Positions 1 through 12,707 are shown, counted from the first letter of the stretch. The stretch: DNA of 64,000 nucleotides from Terebella lapidaria (GCA_949152475.1 OX424569.1:23667950-23731949), one strand, 5' to 3'. The notes: a model not told the origin generated them from the letters alone. A program made the numbers and translations.

Positions 1-1839
1 TGGACACTCATTTGAGATTCTATTTGTTACATCATGCGGCCCTCTAACACATACATCGGATTTTAAAAACAGTGTGGTTTTTCACTTGATTTGGCCGCCC
101 GTAATTATGTATTATGTAATTATGGCGACGTTACGTGATATTACACATATTGAATATGAAAAAATGTGCAATTGGGTTTTATGCCACTGTGGAACATAGT
201 TTCACGTGATGAATAAAAAAAGGAATATCCCTAATAAGCTTTCCTACGTATATGTGCCATTCAAATCAAAAGCTTACCACATTACATTTCTTAGTGGTGA
301 CAATGAAAATCTCAAATTTTCCTGATTTTACATACCAGCCGGGGGGGGGGGGGGGGGGGAGGAGGTTAAGACGGAGAAGCCAGTATGCCCAGCCAGGAGT
401 GAGTATGCTTGGTCAATGTGACTGTATGTTGTAGCATGCAGAGAGGGGTGGTTTAGAGGCAAGTGCCCCACAGGGCAAGTGCCCGGGTGGCAGGAACCTT
501 TATTTCTTTACATTGACCCTTATAAATCGGGTTTTTATTGTACCCTCTGGGGTCAAGGGCAATTGCTTATCTGGATCGACAGTGCACTGCCTGGGAGTCA
601 TTTTTCTATCTCTTTCTAGGCAGGGAAACATTAGAGGCTGTATTTGAGCTATGAAATTCGTTCTTAATTATTTTACTTTTCCATTATTCAGCAATTTTCC
701 CCCTTTTCTCGTATTCTTTCCCTCTCTACCTTGTTTTTATTGTTTTGAACACTCAATTCTCGAACAACAACAAAAAAATCATCGGCGAAAGAACTATTTA
801 CTCTGTATGATATAGTGTTCATAATATACATGTTTCTCGAATTAATATCAAGAAATTGAACACTGTCAAGAGAAGGGGATGGGGGAGGGGTATAAAATAA
901 GATTGGTGGTCACATATCTAAAATCGGTGTCATTCAAAATTTGACCCACTGTACCTGTTACAGATAGATATACTACGGTAGACAGGAGGACCATTGGGCT
1001 ATTTTTTTGTTCACTTTCGGATCGTTTTGAAAACTTTTATCCAATTACTTATTAGGTCTATATAGGATATAGGCTTACCACTAAAAACACATTATATCTA
1101 TCGTTAAAATTGATTAAATTATCGTGAAAAAAAAACAGTGGTTGAATGACGCCAACTTTGTGCAACTGATATGCTACATGAACAATAATAGGGTTGGATG
1201 TACAATTACGTTGGCAATAGTTCTTTCGGCACGTGTTGCGGAGTTACTGCGGCGGGTGAGTGGCGGGCTGAAGTTTGACTGGGGTGTTGGGTGGCGGCGC
1301 GGGTCAGGTTGGGGGTGCGTCCGGCGTGTGCACCATGTGACAAATATAGACAACAAATGTCCATATATATGTGTGTGTGTAGTTGTGATTGTCTGTAAGT
1401 GTGTGTGTGTGTGTGTGGGGGGGGGGGGGGGTGAGCGTAGATGGGCTGATGCATGAACATATTTTTGTGTTAATGCATAATAGGTATGTTGAAATATATT
1501 TCCTACGCGCAGAATAAGACCACCTGTAGAGCGGTGTATGGTTAAAATTGCATTGTATTGTTGTATTGCATGTGTGTGCGTGTGGGGAGGGGGGGGGGGG
1601 GGTGTGCGTGGGGGCGGGGGTGTAGGTGGGGGTGGATGCATGAATATATATATTGAATGAATGCATAATAAGTATTATCAAATATGTTCTATTGAGGTTT
1701 TTTATTTTTCATCGAGCTGTGGGATGCCTCTTTGTATACATGTTCAAATATCAGTTTTGTGCGATCATTACCTTTTGTGTCAGAGGTTTTTACAGCCTGT
1801 TGAGACTTCAATCCCACAGCTCAGAACCATATAACTGAT
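1..1839. other. Intergenic, low-complexity tracts
   Basis: No gene is supported here. The stretch holds a poly(G) run near 343-359, a GT microsatellite running into a G run near 1370-1432, and a second G run near 1587-1602. The proline-, histidine- or glycine-rich open frames around 1124-1681 are translations of these simple repeats. Confidence 0.7.
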
Positions 1840-1935
1840 ATTGGCATTTGTATCCTCACGCATTTTTCTGTGGTTCTGAAATAAAATCTATCTATCCATC
1901 TACCTATCCATCTATCTATCCATCTATCTATCTGA
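1840..1935 (+). mobile_element. Probable 3' tail of a truncated LINE
   Basis: An AATAAAAT-like signal is followed directly by an imperfect (ATCT)n run, ending near 1935. The same arrangement, AATAAAA then ATCT repeats, forms the 3' end of the LINE on the other strand at 62523-62545. That makes a 5'-truncated relative likely. No reverse-transcriptase reading frame is recognisable upstream. Confidence 0.4.
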
Positions 1936-2094
1936 GATATCATAATGGTTGAAAACTGCAGAGAGCATGGCGCTGATTGGTCACATCTACATTTGCCCAG
2001 AATGGCACTCTATCCTACGTTTGCTCCCAATAATATGGTAACTGTGAAGCGAAAGGATGTGTGCAAGCTATGGTTACAGCCATGGAAGATGAAG

Positions 2095-2215
2095 CCGTGA
2101 GTCCGGATCCGGGTTTCATACCTGGTTAATCCGGATCCGCCTCCGCATCCGCCTCCGGGTTTCATACCCCAAATCCGGGTCCGCCTCCGGCTCCGGATCC
2201 GGGTTTCATACACCA
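2095..2215 (+). repeat. GC-rich CCGGATCC minisatellite
   Basis: Short units built from CCGGATCC, CCGCCTCCG and GGGTTTCATAC are repeated three to four times with variation. It sits immediately upstream of the MITE at 2227. No coding function is inferred. Confidence 0.6.
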
Positions 2216-2226
2216 CCTGACCAGGG

Positions 2227-3035
2227 TACCGTATTACCCCGCATATAGGCGCATGCGCCTATAAGTGAAGGTGCGCCTAGCTTCATTTATAGGCGCATGT
2301 GCCTGTAAATGAAGTTGGTTAAATTTTGCACGAGTTGGTGCGCCTATAAGTGAAACTTGCTTCATACTGTTGACCAGTGTGCGTGCAACCGAAAAATATG
2401 CAAAACCCTGAGATTTTTCGAAGTTGATTGAGTTTTCCATGGTCACGTTTTGATTAAAGCACAATCAGGGGAGTTCACATATATCACAGATACCCTCAAC
2501 TCCATACAATGCCGACGTCAAAATATGTTGGATTGTATGAACGGGAAAATATAGTAGGCCTATTATCAGTGACTGAACACAGAGCCGAGACTGTGATTGG
2601 CCACCCACAACGGTGATATAAACATGTATCCTGAATATCTAATTTGGCACGCGCCACCTTCGATACGAATTTCCGTAGCCCTTGCGAGTCTCGTTTTCAA
2701 TCAGTGATGAGTTTGTTACCCCATGTCTGTATATGTAATACCGAATTATATCTACGTGGGATAACAGAATGTGTTTCGAAGCTTACGTTACGTATGTGAA
2801 GTTTATATTAGGCTATAATTCAAGTCCGCGTCAAAATCAGGAGATGTATAGGCCTGTACCTAGCCTACGGCCTATATAAATGTTTATAAAGCATGATTCA
2901 CTTATAGGCGCATGCGCCTAGTTTCAGTTATAGGCGCATGCGCCTATAAATGAAACCAGTTAATATTTTCACAACTTCTCAAAAGGCGCTGTTTCACTTA
3001 TAGGCGCATGCGCCTATATGCGGGGTAATACGGTA
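2227..3035. mobile_element. MITE with palindromic TIRs, 809 bp
   Basis: The left end begins TACCGTATTACCCCGC and the right end closes with the exact inverse, GCGGGGTAATACGGTA. The inverted match continues through a palindromic GGCGCATGCGCC core and into CTTATAGGCG-type sequence for about 43 bp. Further copies of the palindrome, followed by AAGTGAA-like sequence, occur inside both ends (2281-2355, 2903-3000). There is no transposase frame, so it is non-autonomous. Flanking GG could be part of a target duplication, but the superfamily is undetermined. Confidence 0.8.
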
Positions 3036-3858
3036 GGTGACGTAACTTTTAAAGCCCAGTCACACAGCTGCGAATTGGGGCTGCGAACACCAACAAATAC
3101 ATGTATGCCTACTTCGTTGCACATCGCTGCACATCATGCATTTATATCGTGTTGGTTATCACGTTATCTACATGATGAGCGAAACGCACACGGCGGTTCA
3201 TGTACCGGTAGGAGAAAGATGCATATTGTGTGGATTCGGATAAGATTTTTACATATATGTTATTTGCACGGAACATTAGACATATTATACTATTTTATTA
3301 TCAACGGGGAATGATCATATATATCTCCAGTATAGCATAATTGTGTACACGGTTCCGCGAAAGTGGGATAAAAATGGGACACAAAATATGTTTTACGGTA
3401 AAGTTCACAAAATATACTCCAGTTATATGAACCAATCATAGCTGGATGTGCAATCGGTTAACTTTTTAACGATCGGCACGTCGAAATTGCTTTGGTGGCG
3501 AAGAATAGTAATGTTATTTAATTAAATGCAAATCTGAACTCTTGCATGATCTACGTCCCCACTCTTGCATTCCCGAAAAATCAAACGTGATATGCCATGC
3601 TTTTTTTCAGAGGTTATGTGGCTGTCAATTTATTTTACAGATGTGACCCACATTTTTTAGGTTACCGCACCTATGAATTCACCTCTCCCGTCCTGTGTTA
3701 CTTATGCATCACTTGTATATCAGAAGTTCAAAATGGATAATTTTTCAGTTGTATTTGTAAATTTTATTTATAGGATTTAATCAATAGATTAATATATGAA
3801 TATATAGGTTGAGTAATATTGAGAAATACCAGTTACTAAGTTTTGTATTAAATATATC
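3036..3858. other. Intergenic, nothing recognised
   Basis: AT-rich sequence with one 98-codon open frame at 3018-3314 that begins inside the MITE terminus. I see no splice context or protein-like composition and do not support a gene. Confidence 0.6.
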
Positions 3859-4014
3859 TTGTGCACATTACAGGCCAGAAGGAAGACAGTACCATTTTGT
3901 ACTATTTTTGGTCTGCCCAATAGTTTGTCATCTCCAACTTATGTATATGCTATTTGTGTAAAAATTTATTGTCAAAGTTGGGAAAATAAAGTCATTCATT
4001 CATTCATTCATTCA
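3859..4014 (+). mobile_element. Probable LINE or SINE 3' tail with ATTC repeats
   Basis: The sequence ends in GGGAAAATAAAGTCATTC followed by five ATTC units. This is the usual form of a non-LTR retroelement 3' end: a poly(A)-like signal then a short microsatellite. Family A repeat sequence begins directly after it. Confidence 0.45.
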
Positions 4015-4017
4015 TAT

Positions 4018-5160
4018 GATCCGATAACCTATTGCCATGGCGTTGCGTCCGTCTTCCGTCCGTCCGCCATCGACGTCGTTTTATTATTTTTTATTTTGTA
4101 ATTTTTTTTCAAAATGGCGGCCGTTTTCGTCGAAAAACAGTCAATTTTGGACTTTGGCGGCCATTTTCTCAAAAACTGTCTGATTAGATTTGAGATTTCT
4201 GTTTCGTTTTTGCATGTTTTCAAATTTAAAAATTATTTTCTCAAAAACTGTTTGATCAGTTTTGAGATTTTAGTTTCAAAATGTTCCCCTCATGTATCCT
4301 TATAATGTGTATAAAGTTCGATGCTCTTGAATCGCCGGTCTGCGTGTGGCGGCCATTTTAATGTTTTTTATGGGGCCCAAATAGGACTTTCCCTTGCTAA
4401 ATTCCCCTATGCTTTGTAATGGGCCATAATGTTCTTGATATCTCACTTAATATTGAGATTAGAGACTTGGAATCAATTGTGCACATATAGGAAATGATAT
4501 ATGCTGAATATTCTCATGACCTTGAATTTGAACTTTAACCTCATTTTCAAGGTCAGAGCACAAAATGGCCAATATCTCACTTATTATCGACTTTACAGCT
4601 TAGGAATCAATTGTGGAAGTGATATATGCTGAATATTCTCGTGACTTTGAATTTGACCTTTGACATCTTTTTCGAGGTCAGAGCACAAAATCGCTATTAT
4701 CTCGCTTATTATCGACTTTATAGCTGCTAAGAAATCAAATGTCGACATATAGGGAATTATATATGCCGAATATTCTGATGACCTCGAATTTGACGTTTCA
4801 CCTCATTTTCAAGGTCAGAGCACAAAATCGCTAATATCTCGCTTATGATTCACTTTACAGCTTAGGAATCAATTGTGGACATATAGGAAATGATATATGC
4901 TGAATATTCTCGTGACCTTGAATTTGACCTTTGACGTCATTTTCAAGGTCAAAGCACGAAATGGCTAATATCTAGCTTATTATCGACTTTACAGCTTAGG
5001 AATCAATTATGAACCTATAGGAAATGATATATGCTGAATAATTGCATGACCTTGAATTCGACCTTCGACCTCATTTTTAAGGTCAAAGGACAAAATGGCT
5101 GATATATTGCTTTTTATCGACGTTACAGCTTAGGAATCAATTGTGCACATATAGTACTGA
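4018..5160 (-). mobile_element. Family A element, tandem-array type
   Basis: It begins with GATCCGATAACCTATTG, the inverse of the GGTTATCGGACC end found at 21486 and 59298. A CG-rich CGTCCGTC block and a stretch carrying 'aaaatggcggcc' follow. Then come tandem units of about 135 bp, each with GACCTTGAATTTGACC, an AGCATATATCATTTCC-type segment and ATTATCGACTTTACAGC. There is no coding capacity. On this strand the array reads as the reverse of the copies at 17.9-20.1 kb. Confidence 0.75.
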
Positions 5161-5385
5161 TCGATGAGAATTTCCAATGAATTCATTCGCCCTGGGGATA
5201 AGCACCTGACGCTTCCCTATCTTGTAACATGGAGTATATTTAATATGGTGAATCTAAGTAAATAAACGTTGTTTTTAGTGTGTTCTGAGCTTTCTGTTCT
5301 CGTTTTTGGGTGTGTAATGTTGTTTTTCATGCCGTCATTGTAATTTATGCCTCTACATTGGTTCCACATGTGCGAGTTCCATTAT
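5161..5385. other. Unrelated insert splitting a family A array
   Basis: The tandem array stops near 5160 and resumes near 5386. The intervening 225 bp shows no resemblance to family A and no reading frame. Its origin is not recognised. Confidence 0.5.
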
Positions 5386-6520
5386 TCTGTCAACTTTCGC
5401 TAATATCTCACTCATTATCGACTTTACAGCTTAGAAATCAATTGTGGACATATATAGGAAATGATATATGCTGAATATTCTGATTACCTTGAATTTGACC
5501 TTATTTGCAAGGTCTGAGCAGAAAGTGGCTAATATCCTGTTTATTATTTACTTTTCAGCTTGGGAATCAATTGTGGACATACTAGAAATAATATATGCTG
5601 AATATTTTCGTGACCTTTAATTGACCAATGACCTTATTTCCAAGGTCACGGGACAAAAGGCTATTATCTAAAATATATATTGTCCGGTAACCTTTCTTAG
5701 CCCTTGGGCTAATTTTTTATTTCGGAAAGTAGACATGTTCCTTACATCTAGTATACTGACAAATTTTCAGAGACTTGTCATTATTTTGGGAAAAAAAAGT
5801 TCTGACTATCATTTATCTTTAATTAGGCCGTTTGGTTTCCGGATCATAACTCTTGAACGCCTTGATCTATCTTTCCGAAATTTTCACAGCTCATCCGAAA
5901 TACTTTGCTCCTAACCCCTATTGTTTTTCGTCGAGATCCGAAATCCAAGATGGCCGCAAGACTGGCTGGCGGGTCGATCCATGCAAAACAAGAAATCACG
6001 TGCTCGTGTTTACAAAACGCGCATTAATACGGACTATTTGTTACCGCGCATTGACACTGTCCCCTGATTCAGGCACCAGAGAATCGGTTATTACAAAGAC
6101 GGGTGCTTCGGAGTGCCGTCTGGTGGACAAAACGGGGACGACACCTGATTCAGCGACTAGAATTATTTTGGTACTTTTCATAAAGTCTTCACATGCGTTC
6201 CCAGACAATTTCTACATCATAAGTGACCATACGTTTTTTCGTGTCTGTAAAGCTTAGATAATCTTTGAACCAAACCGAAAGGCAAAAATCAATAACTATA
6301 TACAAATATGACAAGTTTCAGTTGTTTCCGTTTGAACCCTGATAATATGGATACTGATATGCCAGTAGAAATATGGAAAATAAAATTAGCCCAAGGGCTA
6401 AGATAGGTTACCGGACAATGTCTAATACCAATTTTGTCCCGTGGCCTTCAGAATAAGGTCACGGTCAAATTTAAAGTCACGAGATTATTCAGCATATGAT
6501 TTCCTGTACGTTCACAACTG
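5386..6520. mobile_element. Family A copies joined head-to-head around a 650-bp core
   Basis: The reverse-oriented array (5386-5678) ends in TTGTCCGGTAACCTTTCTTAG at 5680-5700. An inverted partner, CTAAGATAGGTTACCGGACAA, lies near 6398-6418 and leads into a forward copy. The inverted match covers about 40 bp including AGCCCTTGGGCTA. The core between them includes a 134-codon open frame (5853-6257) of no recognisable family. It may be an internal part of a full-length element or a nested insertion. Confidence 0.6.
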
Positions 6521-7002
6521 CTTACTGTGCGTTAAACTAGCCTAGCAGACGATTGACTTCGTAGACTCAATTGTCTTATTTCGGAACCAGGGTCGTACAT
6601 CCGTAGGCCTACCCGTCTCCATTCAGATTCCGTAAGGTACACGACAGGCCGATTTCGATCCAGAGATGACAGCCGGCCACCATTTATTGTATGCTCCCCA
6701 GGTGATATCCAATCGTGAGTGACCCTCGTAAGCTCTTTTATCGTGGTTACTGTAGTGCCCAAGGGAACACTAGAACACTATAGGGTCCTGCTGAAACATC
6801 TTCAAATTTCAGCTTGTTTACTAAAATGTACTTTCAAAACTGGCCACTGTATGATGCGCGAACTTCGTCCTGAATATATCTCTGTTATTTTCCATTTATT
6901 CGACCCTTAATGTCTTCAGGCCTTTGTAGATTTGCATCTAGCTGCAGGGTAGGCCGTTCTTGGTAGGGCGTGTAGATTCAGATCTCTGCCTGAGATTCTT
7001 TG
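6521..7002. other. Intergenic, nothing recognised
   Basis: About 480 bp between two repeat families, with no convincing gene, RNA or repeat signal. Confidence 0.5.
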
Positions 7003-7880
7003 CCTGAGGTATGGTTTTGTCAGAATTCTTCTTCTTTTTTTTCTTTTTTTCTTTCGTCGTTTTCGTTTCCGCGCGACAACTCGAGAACGCCTTGACGGAT
7101 CGACTTGAAATTTTCACTACTACTAAGACATATTATGTGGATGTGCTGTGTAATTTTTGAGCCGGATCCGAGGTCCGTGAGAATGAAATTGAGGTCATTT
7201 TTTGGACTTTGTTTCCGCACGATAGCTCAAAAACTATTCTGGCAATGGCTGCAAAACTTTGCGTGGAGGTTCATATATCACCCGGGAACAGCTTTATCGA
7301 TTTTGGGGTCATATGGTCAAACGACCTATGACCCTGAGGTCGAAAGAGTTTTCGCCCAGTCATCCATGAGGTTTCCTGCATACCTCGGAAACGGTGCTTC
7401 GTAGAGCGAAACGGACGTTATTTTCAAACATGTCTAAGGGGATGACCTTTGACCTTGACCTTGAATTTTTCTGCTGAGTCGGCATTTTTCGTTTTTGTCG
7501 ATATCTCGGAAACGGTGCGTCGTAGAGCGAAATGGACGTTATTTACGGACTCGTCGCCCTAGACAATCATGTCTAAGGGGTATTAGGGATGAACTTTGAC
7601 CATGACCTGGAATTTTTTTGCCGAATCGGCATTTTTTGCGTTTTGGGTGATATCTCGAAAACGGTGTGTCAGAGAGCGAAACCGACGTTATTTTCATGTC
7701 TGAGGGGTAGTATGGATGAACTTTGACCTTGACTTCAAATGTTTTTGCTGAGTCGGCATTTTTCGTTTTCTGTGATATTTCAGAAATGGTGCGTCGTAGA
7801 GCGAAAACCGACCTTATTTTCGGACTCGTCGCCCTAGACAAACATTCTAGGAGTATTATGGATGAATGTTCTTCTTACGG
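7003..7880 (+). mobile_element. Family B (Helitron-like) fragment
   Basis: It matches the family B elements at 41.4-44.2 kb and 54.4-55.7 kb. It starts at ATGGTTTTGTCAGAATTC, followed by a pyrimidine tract, CGTTTCCGCGCGA, and then about three array units with GTGCGTCGTAGAGCGAAA and GGACTCGTCGCCCTAGACA. The terminal AAGGCATTTCGG and the CTAG end are missing, so both ends are eroded. Confidence 0.7.
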
Positions 7881-8893
7881 TGTGGATAATTTTTAGCTGT
7901 TGCTGACGTTGACACGCGTCGTCAAGTATATTTTCCTGCTCGCGCTCAATGCGGCCTTCTCTTATCTTTGTGAAACTGAACCGCGAGTCTGGGAAACTGA
8001 TTCAGTTCTGATCTAAATCTAATTCTGATTTGAAGCTAACCCTGCAGGCGTTCGGGCGCTAGTAGGGGCAATCTTGGAACTCATCATGCAGAATGCACTG
8101 AGATTGATTATCTGCTGGTCAAAATTAGAATCCCGGCCAGGGGCGGATCCAGGATTTTTGAATAGGGGGGGTGCTCATCTTTACTGTATGTAAGCTTGAA
8201 ATTATGTGAGCGAGCGTAGCGAGCGAAGCCTTATGCGGTCTCGGGGTTCGGGGGGCGCCGTAAGCCCCCCCCCCCCCCCCGAGAAATTTAGTGTCTCTGA
8301 GATGGTTTCTAAGGTTATTTTCAACTGTACCTTGTGAAATCAATAAGTAGAATTTTACTTTAGAAGTCTGCTTAGTTCTGTTGTAAATGAAGGATAGATT
8401 TTCAAAGAAAGGAAGGTCTAATAGTCCTACCATTCTAAGGCTGTTCTACATCCAGAGTTATATCCAGAGTTATACAGAACTCTGTCAGAAACAAACAAGT
8501 AAATAAAATAAAATAACCCCTGTGTATATTCAATGACAGTTTCAGTATAAAGTCGAGTGTGTCTGACTAGATTATTATTGGAGGGAGGGCGGCGGGTTTG
8601 GCAAGCTGGTTAGAGGAGTCCAGCGACCGAGCGAAGTAAGGTGGATAGGTGGTAGCCTGCACGGCGTGGGGTCTGGGGCCCGCTCAAGGGCCCCAGAAGC
8701 CGGAGCTTTTTTCAAGTTCTGTGTTTGATTCTGAGATCTTTCTGGCTCTGATTGAGTATTTTTCATTCCACACATGCATATAAATATTGCTGGTATTTAA
8801 ATGTATTTATCCCAAAACTATTCATTGCCACTTTACATATTATATGTCATAGAACTTAATCGCTGATTAAAATTAAAATCAATTTTAATATCA
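7881..8893. other. Intergenic with a transposon-end-like block near 8146
   Basis: GGGGCGGATCCAGGATTTTT followed by a G tract (8146-8175), then GAGCGAGCGTAGCGAGCGA near 8211 and a poly(C) run near 8264-8280, look like a degraded DNA-transposon terminus. A related inverted block (CACCCCTAAATCCGCCAGTG) lies near 9956-9975. No gene is supported. Confidence 0.4.
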
Positions 8894-9665
8894 GCCAAAT
8901 TTAGCATTCTTGTTTGTCACGTAAACTTGAAAGTACATCTCGAGATAGTAGGGAATATATAGGAAATATGCACAGTTCGACAACAGATACTCAGAAAATT
9001 GCCGTTAATCGTGCATGAAAACAGTGGATAGAGAATGATCGGCCTGCCTACATTGCCGGTTGCCACAGTATCTAGACAAATATCAATGACGTCATGAGAC
9101 TGTGTGTAGAACTCGCCCTCAATTCGGGCCGCTTTGAGGAAAAAATTGATGCGAGATTGACTGGCCCGAGTTTGAATCTTGATTTGGCAACTCAATTTAG
9201 ACACGTAATACACATTTTCAGACCCAATTTTTTACGATTTCTCATTCTATAGATAAGTAGAGCTTTAAAGCTATTATCACTTTTAGAATTGACAAAATTT
9301 ATCCATTCTGCGATAGCTTTATTTTGTCTATAGAATAAGAAATCATACAAATTTGGGTCTGAAAATGTGTATTACGTGCCTAAATTGAGTTTCCAAATCA
9401 AGATTCAAATTCGAGCGAATCATTTTTTTCCTCAAAGCGGCCCGCCATGTGGGCGAGTTCTATACACAGTCTGATGACGTCATTGGTATTTGCCTAGATA
9501 CTGTGGTAACCGGCAATGTAGACAGGCTTATCATTCTCTATTCACTGTTTTCATGCAAGATTTTCTGAGTATCAGTTGTCGAACTGTGCATATTTCCTAT
9601 ATATTTCGGACTGTCCCGAGATGTACTCTCAAGTTTGTATGACAAACAAGAATGCTAAATTTGGC
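8894..9665. repeat. Large foldback: arms of about 370 bp, loop of about 30 bp
   Basis: The left arm begins GCCAAATTTAGCATTCTTG and the right arm ends with its exact inverse, CAAGAATGCTAAATTTGGC. Matching blocks recur in mirror order throughout: GAACTGTGCATATTTCCTAT, ATGACGTCAT, AGTTCTA, CCTCAAAGCGGCC, ATTACGTG, TTTTCAGACCCAA and TCTATAG. The arms remain roughly 85-90% alike by eye and converge on a centre near 9270-9305. There is no reading frame. It could be a foldback transposon or an inverted duplication. Confidence 0.85.
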
Positions 9666-11777
9666 ACATTTTAAAAATTAATTCCAAATTTAATGACAAT
9701 CAATTGCATAATTATTGACCAACGAATGTTAGGCCTATGTAACGCTGTAATACACCTTAAAATATTTCTGGGTCACAGATTTTTTTGTTGAAATTATATC
9801 CTGCCCCCCCCCCCCCCCCCCCTCGGTCAAAAATATCAAACGAGGAAAATTACACCTATATTTCCTTACATGTAGGTGCATACCCAAATTTCCTATAGCT
9901 TCTTGCTCTCTCTTTGTTCTTTTTTTTTCTCTTTTTTCACGGCCCAATAGGGGTGCACCCCTAAATCCGCCAGTGCCGGCTCCTGTTAGCGACAACAGCA
10001 GTACCAGCCATGCCGACGACTCGTCCATGATCTTGTAAAACGGGTGTATGTATCTCGTTTTCATACAGGTGCTTGCGTCGGGACGGTACTGTAGAGTCGG
10101 GATAGTGAATAATTCCACAATTTCAAGAGCAAAATAAATCGATTTCCTTTAATTATATCCTTATTTTATTTGCTCGAGGATCACATAGTACATATTTTGG
10201 CCCATCCATCTTAGGCCTACCCAAATTAATGGGGGTAAGATCGTGGCCCTGAAGCACAGGCAACACGAAACTTTGAATATCCACACGGAACAACCAAACT
10301 TCATCGTCATCAAATAGGCGATCTGATCTCCACCAGAGAATATAGTGAAATACAGTCGTGAATGGACTAGTAGGGGTCTTTTTGGGTTGTGGTGGTAGAT
10401 TATCTACAGATACATAGAATATATCAGAAAATACGACACGAATAACGCAGGGATTTCCACAAGTTTCTGTGTAACACATCAGTAACAATTCCTGACATCG
10501 TTTTCTTGTATCCAGTAAACAAAACCAGGTGAGTTTTCCCGTTAATTCACGAGATTGACTATTTTACAGAACTCACACTTGAAGGATGATCGTCAATTGT
10601 GCATCTCTTTTCCGGTTTTAGGCTGTTGGTCGTATTATGAAACAAGGAAATTTATGGAACATGAAATAAGGAAATCTAGCTCGAGGAAATTAACTCCTTT
10701 TTGAGCTTACATTAATTTGAATTTCATTACTGCACACTGATTTGAAAAAAATCCATCACTTAGCAAAATCAATTCTGAAGAAAAACGAAAACTCACAGAA
10801 TGTCGAGGACGCGTGTCTCATCTAACGATGTCTTTTACATTCGTGACTTGTTGAAAATAAGTTGAGTCGATAACGATATCATATAAATATCGTGAAAATG
10901 AAAGACATTTGCATGTATTATTGCATGTTTGTCGAAAAAAGCATCGATAGATTATTGGAGACCCACATGTTAAAACCACACAAAACCACGAAGGTATCAC
11001 CATAGTGCAGTAACTTTATATATATAATAATTAAATCTACCGAAACATCTACAACCGGGTACATGTACTACCACATCAATGCATAGAAACCCATAAGAGA
11101 CTTTCTTATGGGTTTCTGATGCATGCTATGTATTTTATCGACTTATATTATCGAGACAGAAATTCGATATTATTAAGTTATAAGTCGCTATTGTCGATGT
11201 TATCGAGATAGTATAAGCCCTATGTTGATATTATCGAGTAAACTGGAAATTTTAAATGAAAAGAAATAATAGTACTTGGTGGTGATAGTTCGTGTATTGT
11301 AGTAGGCCAGTACTAGGCCTACTAAATATATTTCTCATCAATGCTGACATCATCCACGCAGGCATTTCGCGTGGTACTTCTGTAGGCATGGTCCATCTTG
11401 TTGAATAGTTCGAGCGTGGCCAAAGCTTTTAACTTCGTATTTAATTGAGTACCTACATGCAGGTTAGGTTTTATACTAAATTTTCGAATGGCTGTCAAAT
11501 AAACTGCATACGCCTATATTGCCACACGATATAGCCTACCGGCAACCGTCTGTCCTGCCATACAATATTTACGAAGGTATCACCATAGAAATATGGAGGA
11601 GGGGCGGGGGGGGGGGGGGGCGATGTACAAATCTGATATCACGAACTTGTGTGGTGCCCTTCATGAATCGCGGGTGTAGACTAATTTTCGCGCCAGAAAT
11701 TGCGCGCTCATTTTTCATTCCCCCAACAACATGATCACGAGTGAAACGAGTGGTAGCCAGCAACGTACGTGGTTATA
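9666..11777. other. Intergenic, no gene supported
   Basis: Contains a poly(C) run (about 9806-9822), a transposon-end-like CGGATTT block on the reverse strand near 9956, and a poly(G) run near 11606-11620. A 111-codon reverse-strand frame at 10153-10488 has fairly protein-like composition but no recognisable domain. It is not called. Confidence 0.5.
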
Positions 11778-11931
11778 TGACGTCACAGGTGACAATGTCA
11801 GCACACACCCTGAGATGCACACTCACTCGTTCAACATCCGATATTGTGCAGCGCATAATATAACCACTCGCTTTGTTCTGTGAGATCTTTTCGGGAATTC
11901 GCTTCAGAACGCTTCACCTCGGTGTCATCAT
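11778..11931 (+). promoter_or_regulatory. Candidate promoter and leader exon of the ankyrin gene
   Basis: A perfect CRE palindrome, TGACGTCA, lies at 11778-11785 and a TATA-like CATAATATAAC at 11854-11864. About 70 bp further on, CATCAT|GTGAGTG gives a strong splice donor at 11931/11932. A leader exon of roughly 11885-11931 spliced to the acceptor at 13480/13481 would place the ATG 11 bases into exon 2. This is inference from motif spacing; no transcript evidence is available. Confidence 0.35.
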
Positions 11932-12707
11932 GTGAGTGTTTCGATGTATAGTGTGGTGCACGCTAGCCAGTACTGTCAGGGCTGCTCTCTGGCGAAGTGT
12001 ATGGAGGCCCAGGCGTGTCAGTGCGTTTCGTGTCAACGTAGCCTAAGGTTTGTTGTAGGGCACATGTAGCCTAGATGCAAATTGAAATCGTGGTTCTGAG
12101 GACTGATACTAATTAGTAGATATAATAGGACTACCATAGTAATAAAAACAAGTTACAATTTCTTTTCATTAGTTATTACTGACCAAGCTACATGACTTTG
12201 TATATTGCTGACTATATGATCAGTGATGTTAGAATGTACATATAGGGCCTATGTGGACAATATTATAATTGGAAATTTCCATTCCCAATCATTGCTGGAA
12301 ACGTTTATAAGTATACTCATATAGATTCTGGAGATAATATGGTATACCATACCGATAGGTCGGTGAGAAAAACAGTTCGACAGTTAGAGACAAACAGTGG
12401 CTGGTCAACGGGGAGACCGACAGAGGGAGTGATTCATGGTCATGACAGTATAGTTAGACAGATAGCCTCTAGATGCCAGCAAAGACCGTCAGTGGCTGAT
12501 CAACGGGGAGACATGCCCATTTCGTATGCCGGGTCATCATGTTTTTGGACAGACATGGATAGTACATAGGCCCAATATGATTAATTAAAATGTAGGATAT
12601 GCGTATCGTAGATTTGAGCAGATACGCCTACAATGTAGGCCTACATGTAGATCTCTTAGCTTAGTCCACGGTTCTATTGTTCTTTGCGGTAGATTATTTT
12701 TCAGAAT

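Noticed and set aside
1174-1681. Proline/histidine/threonine-rich open frames on the reverse strand
   Set aside because: They are translations of GT/CA microsatellites and G runs; no splice sites or domain.
10153-10488. 111-codon reverse-strand open frame
   Set aside because: Composition is plausible but there is no domain, no clear splice sites and no supporting neighbour; left as unassigned.
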